64,000 nucleotides of DNA from Thermomonospora echinospora (GTDB lineage Bacteria; Actinomycetota; Actinomycetes; Streptosporangiales; Streptosporangiaceae). Below the pieces are notes generated by a model. The model saw nothing but the letters and a program-made list of their open reading frames with translations, was not told where the DNA came from and did no database searches. The position numbers were made by a program, and so were the translations under genes. Shown piece by piece: positions 9,009 through 18,502 of the stretch (positions are counted from its first letter, which is position 1; each line of letters begins with the position of its first letter). Where the stretch lies: assembly GCF_900108175.1 (NCBI RefSeq), contig NZ_FNVO01000008.1, positions 1,127-65,126 on the forward strand. Reading direction: 5' to 3'.

Positions 9009-9350
9009 TCACAGCAGCCTGCGCAGCCGCAGTAGATCGCGGAAGCTCGCCTCCACCTTGAGCCGGCCGGTGGCCCACGCCCTGCCCGCGTGCAGCTCGT
9101 CGCGGGCCAGAGCCACCAGGTCGTCGCTGCTGACCGTCAGCCGGACCTGGGCGTCCCGCGAGTCGTCGGTGGGCTCGAACGGGTCCAGGCCCCCTTCGTG
9201 GATCGTGGAGCGCAGGGTCAGCCCCAGGTCGCTGATCCGGCAGACGATCGTCCGTTCCACCACGTGCTCGGCGAAGCGGTCGGGATGGATCTTCTCGACC
9301 CGGGTGCGGATGACGTCCAGCGCGGTCCGGCACTCCTCCTCGTTCGCCAT
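9009..9350 (-). CDS. SCP2 sterol-carrier-like domain protein
   Basis: 113 residues forming a single SCP2-type fold: amphipathic N-terminal helix (CRTALDVIRTRVEKI), strands ERTIVCRISDLGLTLRSTI and AQVRLTVSSDDLVALARDEL, and a C-terminal AWATGRLKVEASFRDLLRL helix. SCP2 domains hold hydrophobic ligands such as acyl chains. This is a stand-alone small version found near tlyA in several actinomycetes; its ligand is unknown. Confidence 0.75.
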   Translation of the reverse strand: MANEEECRTALDVIRTRVEKIHPDRFAEHVVERTIVCRISDLGLTLRSTIHEGGLDPFEPTDDSRDAQVRLTVSSDDLVALARDELHAGRAWATGRLKVEASFRDLLRLRRLL

Positions 9351-9448
9351 GGTCAGGCCGTTCCCCCATCGGTCGCCAACGATGCCGTTTCAGGACGGTA
9401 GCGTTCATCAGGACGCGTAAGCGACTCAGGGCGGACTTGGAGGAGCAC

Positions 9449-9985
9449 ATGTCGGGCGGATCCATGGCGGACCCGGACGGGACCGTGCCCCCGGACGGCG
9501 CCCCCGGGCCGGGGAGCGCCCCCCGGGCGGGCGGTTTCGAGCCGAGCGTCTCCGCGGACGGGACCTGGCGCCCGATCAACGCCGGAGCCGCCCCGTCCCC
9601 GGTTCCTGCCCCGATGACCCCACCCACGGCCACCCCCTCGCCCGCCGAGCCCACCACGGAGCCGGCCGCAGCGGCGGGGCCGCCGCCTGCCGAGCCGGCC
9701 TCCCCTCCGGAGCCGGTGCCGCCCGCCACGCAGACCCTGCCCGCCGCGCCGTTCCCGGCCGTTCCGCCCCCGGACCCGACCGGCGACGAACGGGTCGACG
9801 CCGCGCTCGGCGGGCTGGCGGGGCTGGCCGGCGCTCCTGTGCACGGCCATGTGGAGATCTTCGAGGACGTCCACCGCCGCCTGCAGGACATCCTGACCTC
9901 CGTCGACCAGGAACCCGCGGGCCCCCCGGTGCCCAGGCCCCCGGGCCCCGGCATCGTCCCTCCGCGCCACGGCGGCCGGCCATGA
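9449..9985 (+). CDS. Proline-rich hypothetical protein upstream of tlyA
   Basis: 178 residues from ATG 9449 (GGAGG 6 nt upstream). The first 115 residues are almost only Pro, Ala, Gly, Glu and Thr and should be disordered. A short folded C-terminal part (DERVDAALGGLAGLAG and HVEIFEDVHRRLQDILTSVD) looks conserved in form: such amphipathic helices usually dock on a partner. Function unknown. It lies in the tlyA-ppnK-recN block, separated from tlyA by 157 nt. Confidence 0.65.
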   Translation: MSGGSMADPDGTVPPDGAPGPGSAPRAGGFEPSVSADGTWRPINAGAAPSPVPAPMTPPTATPSPAEPTTEPAAAAGPPPAEPASPPEPVPPATQTLPAAPFPAVPPPDPTGDERVDAALGGLAGLAGAPVHGHVEIFEDVHRRLQDILTSVDQEPAGPPVPRPPGPGIVPPRHGGRP

Positions 9986-10142
9986 GCGCGGCCGGGCCCG
10001 TCCGGCGCCGGGCGGATCTGCCCGCCGGTGAACACCGGTGCGCGCCGTCACCGTACAAAAGGTGGCGAATCCACGGCGGCAGGGGGAATGACGGGAACGT
10101 GGCAGGCGCGAGGACGGCCGGCGGCCGGCGGGAGGCGCCGCG

Positions 10143-10949
<807 letters not shown>

Positions 10950-10983
10950 GCGGGCCGTGTGCTCGGGCCGGTGAGGAGACCCG

Positions 10984-11925
10984 GTGAGCAGGAGGTCGGT
11001 GCTGGTCGTCGCGCACACCGGACGGCCGGAGGCGGTCCGCAGCGCGGAACTGGTCATCGAACGGCTGAGCAAGGCGGGCATCAGCGTGCGGGTCCTCGAC
11101 GAGGAGGCCGGTGACCTGCACTGCGCCGGGGTGGACGTGCTGCCCGCCTCGGCGGTGGCCGCCGAGGACGCCGAGTTGGTGATGGTGCTCGGCGGGGACG
11201 GCACCATCCTGCGCGCGGCCGACCTGGCGCGGATGTCGGGCACCCCGATGCTGGGCGTCAACCTCGGCCATGTCGGCTTCCTGGCCGAGGCCGAGCGCGA
11301 GGACCTGACCGCCACCGTCGAACGGGTCGTCGAGCGGCACTACGACGTCGAGGAGCGGATGACCATCGACGTGACGGTCCACCGCAACGGCGCGGTGGCC
11401 GCCGCCACCTGGGCGCTCAACGAGGCCACCGTGGAGAAGGCCGAACGCGAGCGGATGCTGGAGGTCGTCGCCGAGATCGACGGCCGGCCGCTGTCGCACT
11501 GGGGCTGCGACGGTGTGGTGTGCGCCACTCCCACCGGCTCCACGGCGTACGCGTTCTCCGCCGGCGGGCCCGTGGTCTGGCCGGAGGTGGAGGCCATGCT
11601 GGTGGTGCCGATCAGCGCGCATTCGCTGTTCGCCCGCCCGCTGGTGGTCTCGCCGAGGTCGGTGGTGGCGGTGGAGGTGCTGCCCGACACGCCGCGCGCC
11701 GTGCTGTGGTGTGACGGGCGCCGCACGGTGGGCCTGCCGCCGGGGGCCCGGGTGGAGGTGCGCCGCGGCGCCGTGCCCGTCAAGCTGGCCAGACTCCACC
11801 GGACCCCGTTCACCGACCGGCTGGTGACCAAGTTCGGGCTCCCGGTGACCGGCTGGCGTGGCCGGGCCCGGCCGGGTTCCGGCGGCGAGGGAAGGGAACA
11901 CCGTCACCCGGCGGGAGAGAGATAA
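10984..11925 (+). CDS. ppnK: ATP/polyphosphate NAD kinase
   Basis: 313 residues from GTG 10984 (GGTGAGGAG upstream). Diagnostic motifs are LGGDGTILRAA (GGDGT, residues about 72-82), NLGHVGFLAE, LNEATVEKAERERM and DGVVCATPTGSTAYAFSAGGP. The enzyme phosphorylates NAD to NADP and is the only source of NADP. The C-terminus carries a basic Gly/Arg tail of about 25 residues. It is likely co-transcribed with tlyA and recN. Confidence 0.96.
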   Translation: MSRRSVLVVAHTGRPEAVRSAELVIERLSKAGISVRVLDEEAGDLHCAGVDVLPASAVAAEDAELVMVLGGDGTILRAADLARMSGTPMLGVNLGHVGFLAEAEREDLTATVERVVERHYDVEERMTIDVTVHRNGAVAAATWALNEATVEKAERERMLEVVAEIDGRPLSHWGCDGVVCATPTGSTAYAFSAGGPVVWPEVEAMLVVPISAHSLFARPLVVSPRSVVAVEVLPDTPRAVLWCDGRRTVGLPPGARVEVRRGAVPVKLARLHRTPFTDRLVTKFGLPVTGWRGRARPGSGGEGREHRHPAGER

Positions 11926-11952
11926 TCTCGGACCGTCGACCAAGGAGAGGGT

Positions 11953-13683
11953 GTGACGCTCGTGCGGCCGATGGTCGAGGAGGTGCGGATCCAGGGCCTC
12001 GGCGTGATCGACGAGGCCGTCCTGGAGCTGTCCCCTGGCTTCAACGTGGTCACCGGCGAGACCGGGGCGGGCAAGACCATGGTGGTCACCAGCCTGGGCC
12101 TGCTGTTCGGCGGGCGCGCCGACCCGCAGCGGGTGCGGCCCGGCGCCGGGCGCGCCACCGTCGAGGGCCGGATCGTGGTCGATCCCGGCGGGCGCGTGGT
12201 GACCCGGGTGGGCGAGGCCGGCGCCGAACTGGACGACGACACGCTGATCATCACCCGGTCGGTGTCGGCAGAGGGCCGCTCGCGGGCCCATCTGGGCGGC
12301 CGGTCGGTGCCGGTCAGCATGCTGATCACGTTGGCCGACGACCTGGTGGCCGTGCACGGCCAGTCCGACCAGCAGCGGCTGCTGCAGCCCGGCCGCCAGC
12401 GCGCCGCCCTGGACCGCTACGCCGGTGACGCGCTCACCAAGCCGCTGCGCGCCTACACCGCCGCCTACCAGCGGCACCGCCAGGTCACCACGCTGCTGGA
12501 GGAGCTGACCACCCGGGCCCGCGAGCGCGCCCAGGAGGCCGACCTGCTCCGCTTCGGCCTGCAGGAGATCGAGAAGGTCGCCCCCCGGCAGGGCGAGGAT
12601 GCCGAGCTGGCCGCCGAGGCCGAGCGGCTCGGGCACGCCGACGCGCTGCGCACCGCCGCCACCACCGCCCACGAGGCGCTGCTCGGCGACCCGGCCGCCA
12701 CCACGGTCGGCCTCACCGACGCGGTGAGCCTGCTGGGGGCCGCGCGCGGCGCGCTGGACGCCGTCCGCGACCACGATCCCGCGCTGGCGCAGCTGGCCGA
12801 CCGGCTGGCCGAGGCCGGCTACCTGATCTCCGACGCCGGGACCGAGCTGGCCGCCTACGCCGAGTCGGTGGAGGCCGACCCCGCCCGGCTGGCGGCCGTC
12901 CAGGAGCGGCGCGCCGAGCTGACCGGGCTGACCCGCAAGTACGGGCAAGATCTGGACGAGGTGCTGGCCTGGGCGCAGCGGTCGGCGGGGCGGCTGGCCG
13001 AGCTGGAGGGCGACGACGAGCGGATCGAGGAGCTGCGCGCCGAGCACGCCGAGCTGAGCGAGCGGCTGCGCGAGGCCGCCGCCGAGCTGACCGCGGTGCG
13101 CGCCACCGCCGCTGAGCGGTTCTCGGCGGCGGTCACCGCGGAGCTCACCGCGCTGGCCATGCCGCACGCCCGCGTCGTGGTCACCGTCACCGCCACCGAG
13201 GAGTTCGGGCCGCACGGGGCCGACGAGGTGGAGATCCGGCTGGTGGCGCATCCAGGAGCGCCGCCGCTGCCGCTCAACAAGGGCGCCTCCGGCGGTGAGC
13301 TGTCGCGGGTGATGCTGGCGATCGAGGTGGTGTTCGCCGGCGCCGACCCGGTGCCGACGTTCGTGTTCGATGAGGTCGACGCCGGGGTGGGCGGCAAGGC
13401 CGCCGTCGAGATCGGCCGCCGGCTGGCGCGGCTGGCCCGTAGCGCTCAGGTGATCGTGGTCACCCACCTGCCGCAGGTCGCCGCGTTCGCCGACCAGCAT
13501 CTGCTGGTGGCCAAGTCCGACGACGGCACCGTCACCCGCAGCGGGGTGACCGCCCTGGACCGGGAGGAGCGGATCCGGGAGCTGTCGCGGATGCTGGCCG
13601 GTCTGGAGGACTCCGAGCTGGGGCGCGCCCACGCCGAGGAACTGCTGGCGCTGGCCGCCCAAGAACGACAGGCCACCGGCTGA
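11953..13683 (+). CDS. recN: DNA repair ATPase RecN
   Basis: 576 residues from GTG 11953 with AAGGAG 5 nt upstream; ATG 11971 is the alternative. SMC-like layout: Walker A GETGAGKTM (about residues 35-43), a long Ala/Glu/Arg-rich coiled-coil middle, then the ABC signature KGASGGELSRVMLAIE and Walker B FVFDEVDAGVGGKAA with a His switch VVTHLPQVA. RecN gathers broken DNA ends for recombinational repair. It is the last gene of the tlyA-ppnK-recN run. I found no clear SOS box in the 27-nt gap before it. Confidence 0.95.
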   Translation: MTLVRPMVEEVRIQGLGVIDEAVLELSPGFNVVTGETGAGKTMVVTSLGLLFGGRADPQRVRPGAGRATVEGRIVVDPGGRVVTRVGEAGAELDDDTLIITRSVSAEGRSRAHLGGRSVPVSMLITLADDLVAVHGQSDQQRLLQPGRQRAALDRYAGDALTKPLRAYTAAYQRHRQVTTLLEELTTRARERAQEADLLRFGLQEIEKVAPRQGEDAELAAEAERLGHADALRTAATTAHEALLGDPAATTVGLTDAVSLLGAARGALDAVRDHDPALAQLADRLAEAGYLISDAGTELAAYAESVEADPARLAAVQERRAELTGLTRKYGQDLDEVLAWAQRSAGRLAELEGDDERIEELRAEHAELSERLREAAAELTAVRATAAERFSAAVTAELTALAMPHARVVVTVTATEEFGPHGADEVEIRLVAHPGAPPLPLNKGASGGELSRVMLAIEVVFAGADPVPTFVFDEVDAGVGGKAAVEIGRRLARLARSAQVIVVTHLPQVAAFADQHLLVAKSDDGTVTRSGVTALDREERIRELSRMLAGLEDSELGRAHAEELLALAAQERQATG

Positions 13684-13722
13684 GGCGAAGACCGGAAAAG
13701 GCGCCTGGTCACGTATCGTGTG

Positions 13723-13746
13723 CGAACGGACACGCCTCGCCGTTCG
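13723..13746 (+). terminator. Terminator after recN
   Basis: CGAACGG (13723-13729) pairs with CCGTTCG (13740-13746) over a 10-nt loop and is followed by the pyrimidine-rich TCTTTA. It separates recN from the steA gene cluster. Confidence 0.5.
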
Positions 13747-13790
13747 TCTTTACCGGTGTCCCCTTACGTGCTCTGGCAGGATGGCTGGTG

Positions 13791-15032
13791 ATGAACGAAA
13801 GGTCTTCGATCGCCGAACGGCGCGCCCGGCTCGTCTCCGGACGGCTGTCACGGCGCGTGCTCGGTTTCGGCCCGGCCAGGGACGGCGGACTGCCGGGGGT
13901 GCGGGCGACGGCCCGGCTGGACCGGCGCACCAAGAGGCTGACCAAGCGACTGCAGCCCGGCGAGGTCGCAGTGATCGACCATGTCGACCTCGACCGGGTC
14001 AGCGCCGAGGCGCTGGTGTCCCGCCAGGTGGGCGCGGTGGTCAACGTGGCGCCCAGCATCTCGGGCCGCTACCCCAACCTGGGGCCGCAGATCCTGCTGG
14101 AGGCGGGCATCCCGCTGGTGGACGACGTCGGGCCGGATATCTTCACCCGGCTCAGCGAGGGCGACGTCGTGCGGGTGCACGAGGGTGTGGTGTACCGCGG
14201 CGACGAGGTGATCGCCAAGGGCACCGAGCAGACTCCCGAGACCGTCGAGACGGCGGTGGCCGCCGCCAAGGCCGGGCTGTCGGACCAGATCGAGGCGTTC
14301 GCCGCCAACACCATGGAGTACGTGCGCCGTGAGCGCGAACTGCTCATCGACGGCGTCGGGGTCCCCGACGTGGCCACCAAGCTGGAGGGGCGGCACGCGC
14401 TGATCGTGGTGCGGGGCTACCACTACCGCGAGGACATCGCCACGCTGCGCCCCTACATCCGCGAGTACCGGCCGGTGCTGATCGGGGTGGACGGCGGCGC
14501 GGACGCGCTGCTGGAGGCCGGCTACCGGCCCGACATGATCGTCGGGGACATGGACTCGGTCTCCGACGAGGCGCTGACCTGTGGCGCCGAGCTGGTCGTG
14601 CACGCCTACCGGGACGGCCGCGCGCCCGGCCTCAAACGGGTCACCGAGCTGGGCCGCGCGGCCGTGGTGTTCCCGGCCACCGCCACCAGCGAGGACATTG
14701 CGATGCTGCTGGCCGACGACAAGGGCGCCACCCTGATCGTCGCGGTCGGCACGCACGCCAACATGGTGGAGTTCCTGGACAAGGGCCGCGCCGGGATGTC
14801 CAGCACGTTCCTGACCCGGCTGCGGGTGGGCAGCAAGCTGGTGGACGCCAAGGGCGTGTCCCGGCTGTACCGCAGCCGGATCTCCGCCTGGTCGCTGCTG
14901 CTGCTGGTACTGGGCGCGTTCATCACCATGACCGTGGCGGTGCTGGTGTCGCCCATCGGGGAAGTGATCCTGCCCCTGCTGGCCGAACGCTGGCACGCCT
15001 TCCTCTTCTGGCTGACCGGACTGTTCACGTGA
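13791..15032 (+). CDS. steA: SteA-like cytokinetic ring / cell-separation protein
   Basis: 413 residues from ATG 13791 (GTG 13788 directly precedes). A thiamine-pyrophosphokinase-like domain is visible (IGVDGGADALLEAGYRPDMI then VGDMDSVSDEAL, residues about 230-262), although the family is not a TPK. The N-terminal part carries VAVIDHVDLDRVSAEAL and NVAPSISGRYPNLGP. One C-terminal transmembrane segment (SLLLLVLGAFITMTVAVLV) anchors it. In Corynebacterium SteA and SteB form a complex that activates septal peptidoglycan hydrolysis. The M. tuberculosis counterpart is Rv1697. Stop overlaps the steB start by 4 nt, implying translational coupling. Confidence 0.9.
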   Translation: MNERSSIAERRARLVSGRLSRRVLGFGPARDGGLPGVRATARLDRRTKRLTKRLQPGEVAVIDHVDLDRVSAEALVSRQVGAVVNVAPSISGRYPNLGPQILLEAGIPLVDDVGPDIFTRLSEGDVVRVHEGVVYRGDEVIAKGTEQTPETVETAVAAAKAGLSDQIEAFAANTMEYVRRERELLIDGVGVPDVATKLEGRHALIVVRGYHYREDIATLRPYIREYRPVLIGVDGGADALLEAGYRPDMIVGDMDSVSDEALTCGAELVVHAYRDGRAPGLKRVTELGRAAVVFPATATSEDIAMLLADDKGATLIVAVGTHANMVEFLDKGRAGMSSTFLTRLRVGSKLVDAKGVSRLYRSRISAWSLLLLVLGAFITMTVAVLVSPIGEVILPLLAERWHAFLFWLTGLFT

Positions 15033-15988
15033 TCGACTTCCGTTACCACCTCGTCTCCATCGTCGCGATCTTTCTGTCGCTGGCGGTCGGCCTCGTGCTG
15101 GGCGCCACCGCGCTGTCGGACCCGCTGCTGGGCACCCTCAAGAAGGAGTCCAACGCCGCCATTAAGCGCAGCGAGGAGCTGCGCGCCCGCCAGCTCGAGC
15201 TGCTCAAGCAGATCGAGGGCGAGGAGCAGTTCTCCCGCACGGTGGCGCGGCAGCTGCTGGCGGGGCGGCTGAAGGACCAGTCCGTGGTGCTGGTGGAGAC
15301 CCCGGGGGCCGGCCAGGAGAGCCTCAACAAGATCTCCGAGCTGCTCGGCGAGGACGCCGCCGGGGCCACCGTCACCGGCCGGGTCACCATCCAGAAGAAG
15401 TTCCTGGACGACGACCAGCTGGCCACCCTCGACCAGCTCGCCGAGCAGCTGCGGCCGGCCCAGATGAAGTTCTCCGACGGGGCGGGCCCCTACGACAAGG
15501 CCGGGCAGGTGCTGGCCGCGGCGCTGCTGACCGGCGACTCCGCCAAGGCGCTGCGCGACGACGCCTCCGGCAAGGCGACCCTGGAGGCGTTCAAGTCGGC
15601 GGGTTTCGTGACCGTCAGCGGCAAGCCCGCCCAGCATGCGACACTCGCCGTCATGGTCGCACCCTCCTCCCCCTACCAGGACGGCGCCGACGTCGACAAC
15701 CGGGCGCTGATCTCGCTGGCGGGCGCGCTGGACTCGGCCGGACGCGGCACCGTGCTGGCCGGCCCCACCACCGCCGCCGGCGAGGGCGGGCTGATCGCCG
15801 CGCTGCGCGAGTCCGACGCCGCCGACGAGGTCTCCTCCGTCGACGTCATCGACCAGTCCTCCGGACAGGTCGTCACCGTGCTGGCGCTGGAGTCCCAGAT
15901 CGCCGGCAAGACGGGCCACTACGGCACCGGCGAGGGCGCCGGCGCCTACCTGCCCACCCCGGCCCCGGCCCCGGGAGGCAGCGGATGA
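15029..15988 (+). CDS. steB: SteB / MctB-like membrane protein
   Basis: 319 residues. One N-terminal transmembrane helix (HLVSIVAIFLSLAVGLVLG) is followed by a coiled coil (IKRSEELRARQLELLKQIEGEE) and an extracytoplasmic Ala-rich domain with VVLVETPGAGQES and VMVAPSSPYQDGAD. Homologues are Rv1698 (named MctB and proposed to act in copper export or as a porin) and Corynebacterium SteB, partner of SteA. The gene pair and 4-nt overlap favour the SteB role. No Cys-rich metal motif is seen, so a copper role is not supported by this sequence. Confidence 0.87.
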   Translation: MIDFRYHLVSIVAIFLSLAVGLVLGATALSDPLLGTLKKESNAAIKRSEELRARQLELLKQIEGEEQFSRTVARQLLAGRLKDQSVVLVETPGAGQESLNKISELLGEDAAGATVTGRVTIQKKFLDDDQLATLDQLAEQLRPAQMKFSDGAGPYDKAGQVLAAALLTGDSAKALRDDASGKATLEAFKSAGFVTVSGKPAQHATLAVMVAPSSPYQDGADVDNRALISLAGALDSAGRGTVLAGPTTAAGEGGLIAALRESDAADEVSSVDVIDQSSGQVVTVLALESQIAGKTGHYGTGEGAGAYLPTPAPAPGGSG

Positions 15989-16890
15989 GAGGACTGATCC
16001 TCGGCGGGGCCCTGGGCGCCGTCGCCGCCCGCGCCGCCTACGTCGCGCTGACCCGCAGGCCGCCCGGTATGAACGGGCGGGACGGGCGGGAGGTGTGGGG
16101 CCGCACCAACCACCGTGGCGAGCCGGTCACCCTGCTGGAGGGCCCGGCGTTCGTAGCCGGGGCCGTGGCCGCGGGGCTGCTGGCCCCCGGGGTGCCCGGC
16201 CGGATGCGCGCCGCCGCCCTGCTGGCCGCCACGGGCTCGGGCGTGCTCGGCGGCTACGACGACCTGGCCGGGTCGGCGTCCTCGCGGGGCTTCAAGGGGC
16301 ATCTGGGCGCGCTGGCGCGCGGCGAGGTCACCAGCGGCGCGATCAAGATCCTCGGGATCGGGGCCACCGGCCTGGCCGCCGCCGCGCTGGCCGGGTCCCC
16401 GGCGCCCACCCGGGCCGGGCGGACGTTCGACACGCTGGTCAACGGGGCCCTGGTGGCCGGGTCGGCCAACCTGATGAACCTGTTCGACCTGCGCCCCGGC
16501 CGGGCGATCAAGGTGGGCCTGCTGGCCGGGGCGCCGCTGGCGGCCACCGGTCCGGCGCGGGCCGCCGTGGTGGCCGCTCCGCTGGGCGCCGCCGTCGCGC
16601 TGCTGCCCGAGGACCTGGGGGAGCGGGCGATGCTCGGCGACGCGGGCGCCAACGCGCTGGGCGCACTGCTCGGGCTGGCCGCCACCGGGCTGGGCCGCGG
16701 CCCCCGGCTGGCGGTGCTGGCCGGGCTGGCCGGGCTGAACGCCGCCAGCGAGTTCGTCAGCTTCACCAAGGTCATCCAGCGCACCCCCGCGCTGCACTGG
16801 ATCGACATGCTGGGCCGCCGCCCGGCGCATACCCCCGCTGCTCCCCCCGCCACGCCGCAGGCGGCCGACGAGGTGGCGGACTCGGCCTAG
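15985..16890 (+). CDS. MraY/WecA-like polyprenyl-phosphate sugar-phosphate transferase homologue
   Basis: 301 residues, very Ala/Gly/Leu-rich with about 8 hydrophobic segments. Features of the PNPT superfamily stand out: an Asp-Asp pair in VLGGYDDLAG followed by FKGHLGALARGEVTSGAIKI, NLMNLFDLRPGRAIK in place of the usual NxxNxxDGxDGL loop, LGDAGANALGALLG in place of GDTGS, and a late TPALHWIDMLGR in place of the TPxHHHF His loop. These enzymes attach a sugar 1-phosphate to undecaprenyl phosphate. It is shorter and more divergent than MraY, so the substrate is unknown and activity is inferred. ATG overlaps the steB stop by 4 nt. Confidence 0.75.
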   Translation: MRGLILGGALGAVAARAAYVALTRRPPGMNGRDGREVWGRTNHRGEPVTLLEGPAFVAGAVAAGLLAPGVPGRMRAAALLAATGSGVLGGYDDLAGSASSRGFKGHLGALARGEVTSGAIKILGIGATGLAAAALAGSPAPTRAGRTFDTLVNGALVAGSANLMNLFDLRPGRAIKVGLLAGAPLAATGPARAAVVAAPLGAAVALLPEDLGERAMLGDAGANALGALLGLAATGLGRGPRLAVLAGLAGLNAASEFVSFTKVIQRTPALHWIDMLGRRPAHTPAAPPATPQAADEVADSA

Positions 16891-16903
16891 TGAACCCCCT
16901 CCA

Positions 16904-18502
16904 GTGCAGCGGCTGACCCGGGGGCTGGCGGGGGCGGCCGTGCTGATCGGCGCCCTGACGGTGCTGGCCAGGCTCGCGGGTTTCGGCCGTACCGTGGTGT
17001 TCTCGCAGACCGTCACGGCCGGCTGCGTGGGCCAGGTCTACAACGCCGCCAACATGCTGCCGACCATCGTGTTCGAGATCGTCGCGGGCGGGGCGCTGGC
17101 CGGCATGGTCGTCCCGGTGCTGGCCGGCCCGGTCGAGCGCGGCGAGCGCGAGCACGTGCGGCGCGTCGCCTCGGCGATGCTGACCTGGGTGGTGCTGGGG
17201 CTGGTGCCGCTGACGGCGCTGATCGCGGTGGCGGCGGGCCCGATCATGGCGCTGCTGATCCCCGGCCGGGCGCAGGGCTGCTCGGCGTCCGACGCGGTGG
17301 CGGTCGGCGCGGACATGCTGGTGGTGTTCGCCCCGCAGGTCGTGCTGTACGGGGTGGCCGTGGTGCTGTACGGGGTGCTGCAGGCGCATCGGCGGTTCAC
17401 CGGCCCGGCGCTGGCACCACTGGTGTCCAGCCTGGTGGTCATGGGCGCCTACCTGCTGTTCGTGCCGTTCGGCGCCGAGCACCGCGCCGACCTGGCCGGG
17501 CTGCCCCGCAGCGCCGAGCTGACCCTGTCGGTGGGCACCACCCTGGGCGTCCTGGCGCTGGTGCTGACCGCCGTGGTGGCGGCCCGGCCGCTGAGGCTGG
17601 GGCTGCGGCCGGCGCTGGGCTTCCCGCCGGGCGTGGCGGCCCGGGTACGGCGGCTGGCGGCGGCGGGCCTGGCGACGGTGGTGGCGCAGCAACTGGCCAC
17701 GCTCGCGGTCATCGTGCTGAGCTGGGAGGGGACGTCCGGCGCGCTGGCCGACTACAACTACGCGTGGGCGGTGTACCTGCTGCCCTGGGCGATCCTCGCG
17801 GTGCCGATCGCCACCAGCGCCTTCCCGGTGCTGTCGGCGCGCGTCGGTGACCGGGAGCACTTCGACCGCGTCACCGCCTCGACCACCCGGGCCGTGCTGC
17901 TGGTGTCGTGCGCCGGGGCGGCGGTGGTCGCCGCCGTCGCGGTGCCCGCCGCCCACTTCCTGGACAGCGCGCCGGGGACGCATCCGCAGGTGCTCGCGCG
18001 GGGCGTCCTGGCGTTCGCGCCGGGGCTGGTCGGCTACGGGCTCGTCGCGCATCTGGGGCGAGTGCTGTTCGCCTGCGGCCGGGGCCGGGCCTCGGCGTCC
18101 GCCACGGTCGCCGGCTGGCTGGTCGTGCTGGTCGCCGACATCGCGCTGGTGGCGGTCGTCCCGCGGGACTGGGTGGTGGCCGCGTTCGGAATCGGGAACA
18201 CGATCGGGATGACGGTGGCGGGCGGGCTGCTGCTGGGCGCGCTGGTGCGCGTCCGGGGCCGGGCGGTGCTGGCCGGGGTCGGCCGGGCGGCGGCGGGCGG
18301 GCTGCTGGGCGCGGCGGCGGCGGGCGCGGCGGGGTACGGCGTGGCCGCCGCCCTCGGGACCGGCGGGCCGCTGGTGAACATCGGCGTGGCGGCGCTGTCC
18401 GCGGTGGTCGCCGGGGCGGTCTTCCTGGCGGTCGCCTTCATGATCGACGGCCGTGATCTGCGGGCCGTCCTCAGCCGGAGGGTCGTACGTGATGAAGCTT
18501 GA
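16904..18502 (+). CDS. MurJ/MviN-family lipid flippase
   Basis: 532 residues from GTG 16904, 13 nt after the previous stop and without a clear ribosome site, so translation is probably coupled. About 13-14 transmembrane segments of the MOP superfamily. The N-terminus has the MurJ-like LARLAGFGRTVVFSQTV and EIVAGGALAGMVVPVL, including the two Arg residues spaced as in MurJ. Unlike the essential MurJ of mycobacteria it has no C-terminal pseudokinase. Known family role is flipping lipid-linked sugars across the membrane; here the cargo is likely the product of the PNPT and glycosyltransferase encoded on either side. Confidence 0.85.
   Translation: MQRLTRGLAGAAVLIGALTVLARLAGFGRTVVFSQTVTAGCVGQVYNAANMLPTIVFEIVAGGALAGMVVPVLAGPVERGEREHVRRVASAMLTWVVLGLVPLTALIAVAAGPIMALLIPGRAQGCSASDAVAVGADMLVVFAPQVVLYGVAVVLYGVLQAHRRFTGPALAPLVSSLVVMGAYLLFVPFGAEHRADLAGLPRSAELTLSVGTTLGVLALVLTAVVAARPLRLGLRPALGFPPGVAARVRRLAAAGLATVVAQQLATLAVIVLSWEGTSGALADYNYAWAVYLLPWAILAVPIATSAFPVLSARVGDREHFDRVTASTTRAVLLVSCAGAAVVAAVAVPAAHFLDSAPGTHPQVLARGVLAFAPGLVGYGLVAHLGRVLFACGRGRASASATVAGWLVVLVADIALVAVVPRDWVVAAFGIGNTIGMTVAGGLLLGALVRVRGRAVLAGVGRAAAGGLLGAAAAGAAGYGVAAALGTGGPLVNIGVAALSAVVAGAVFLAVAFMIDGRDLRAVLSRRVVRDEA

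Noticed and set aside
15029-15988. Calling steB a copper transporter
   Set aside because: No Cys/His-rich metal motif is visible; the pairing with steA supports the cell-separation role.
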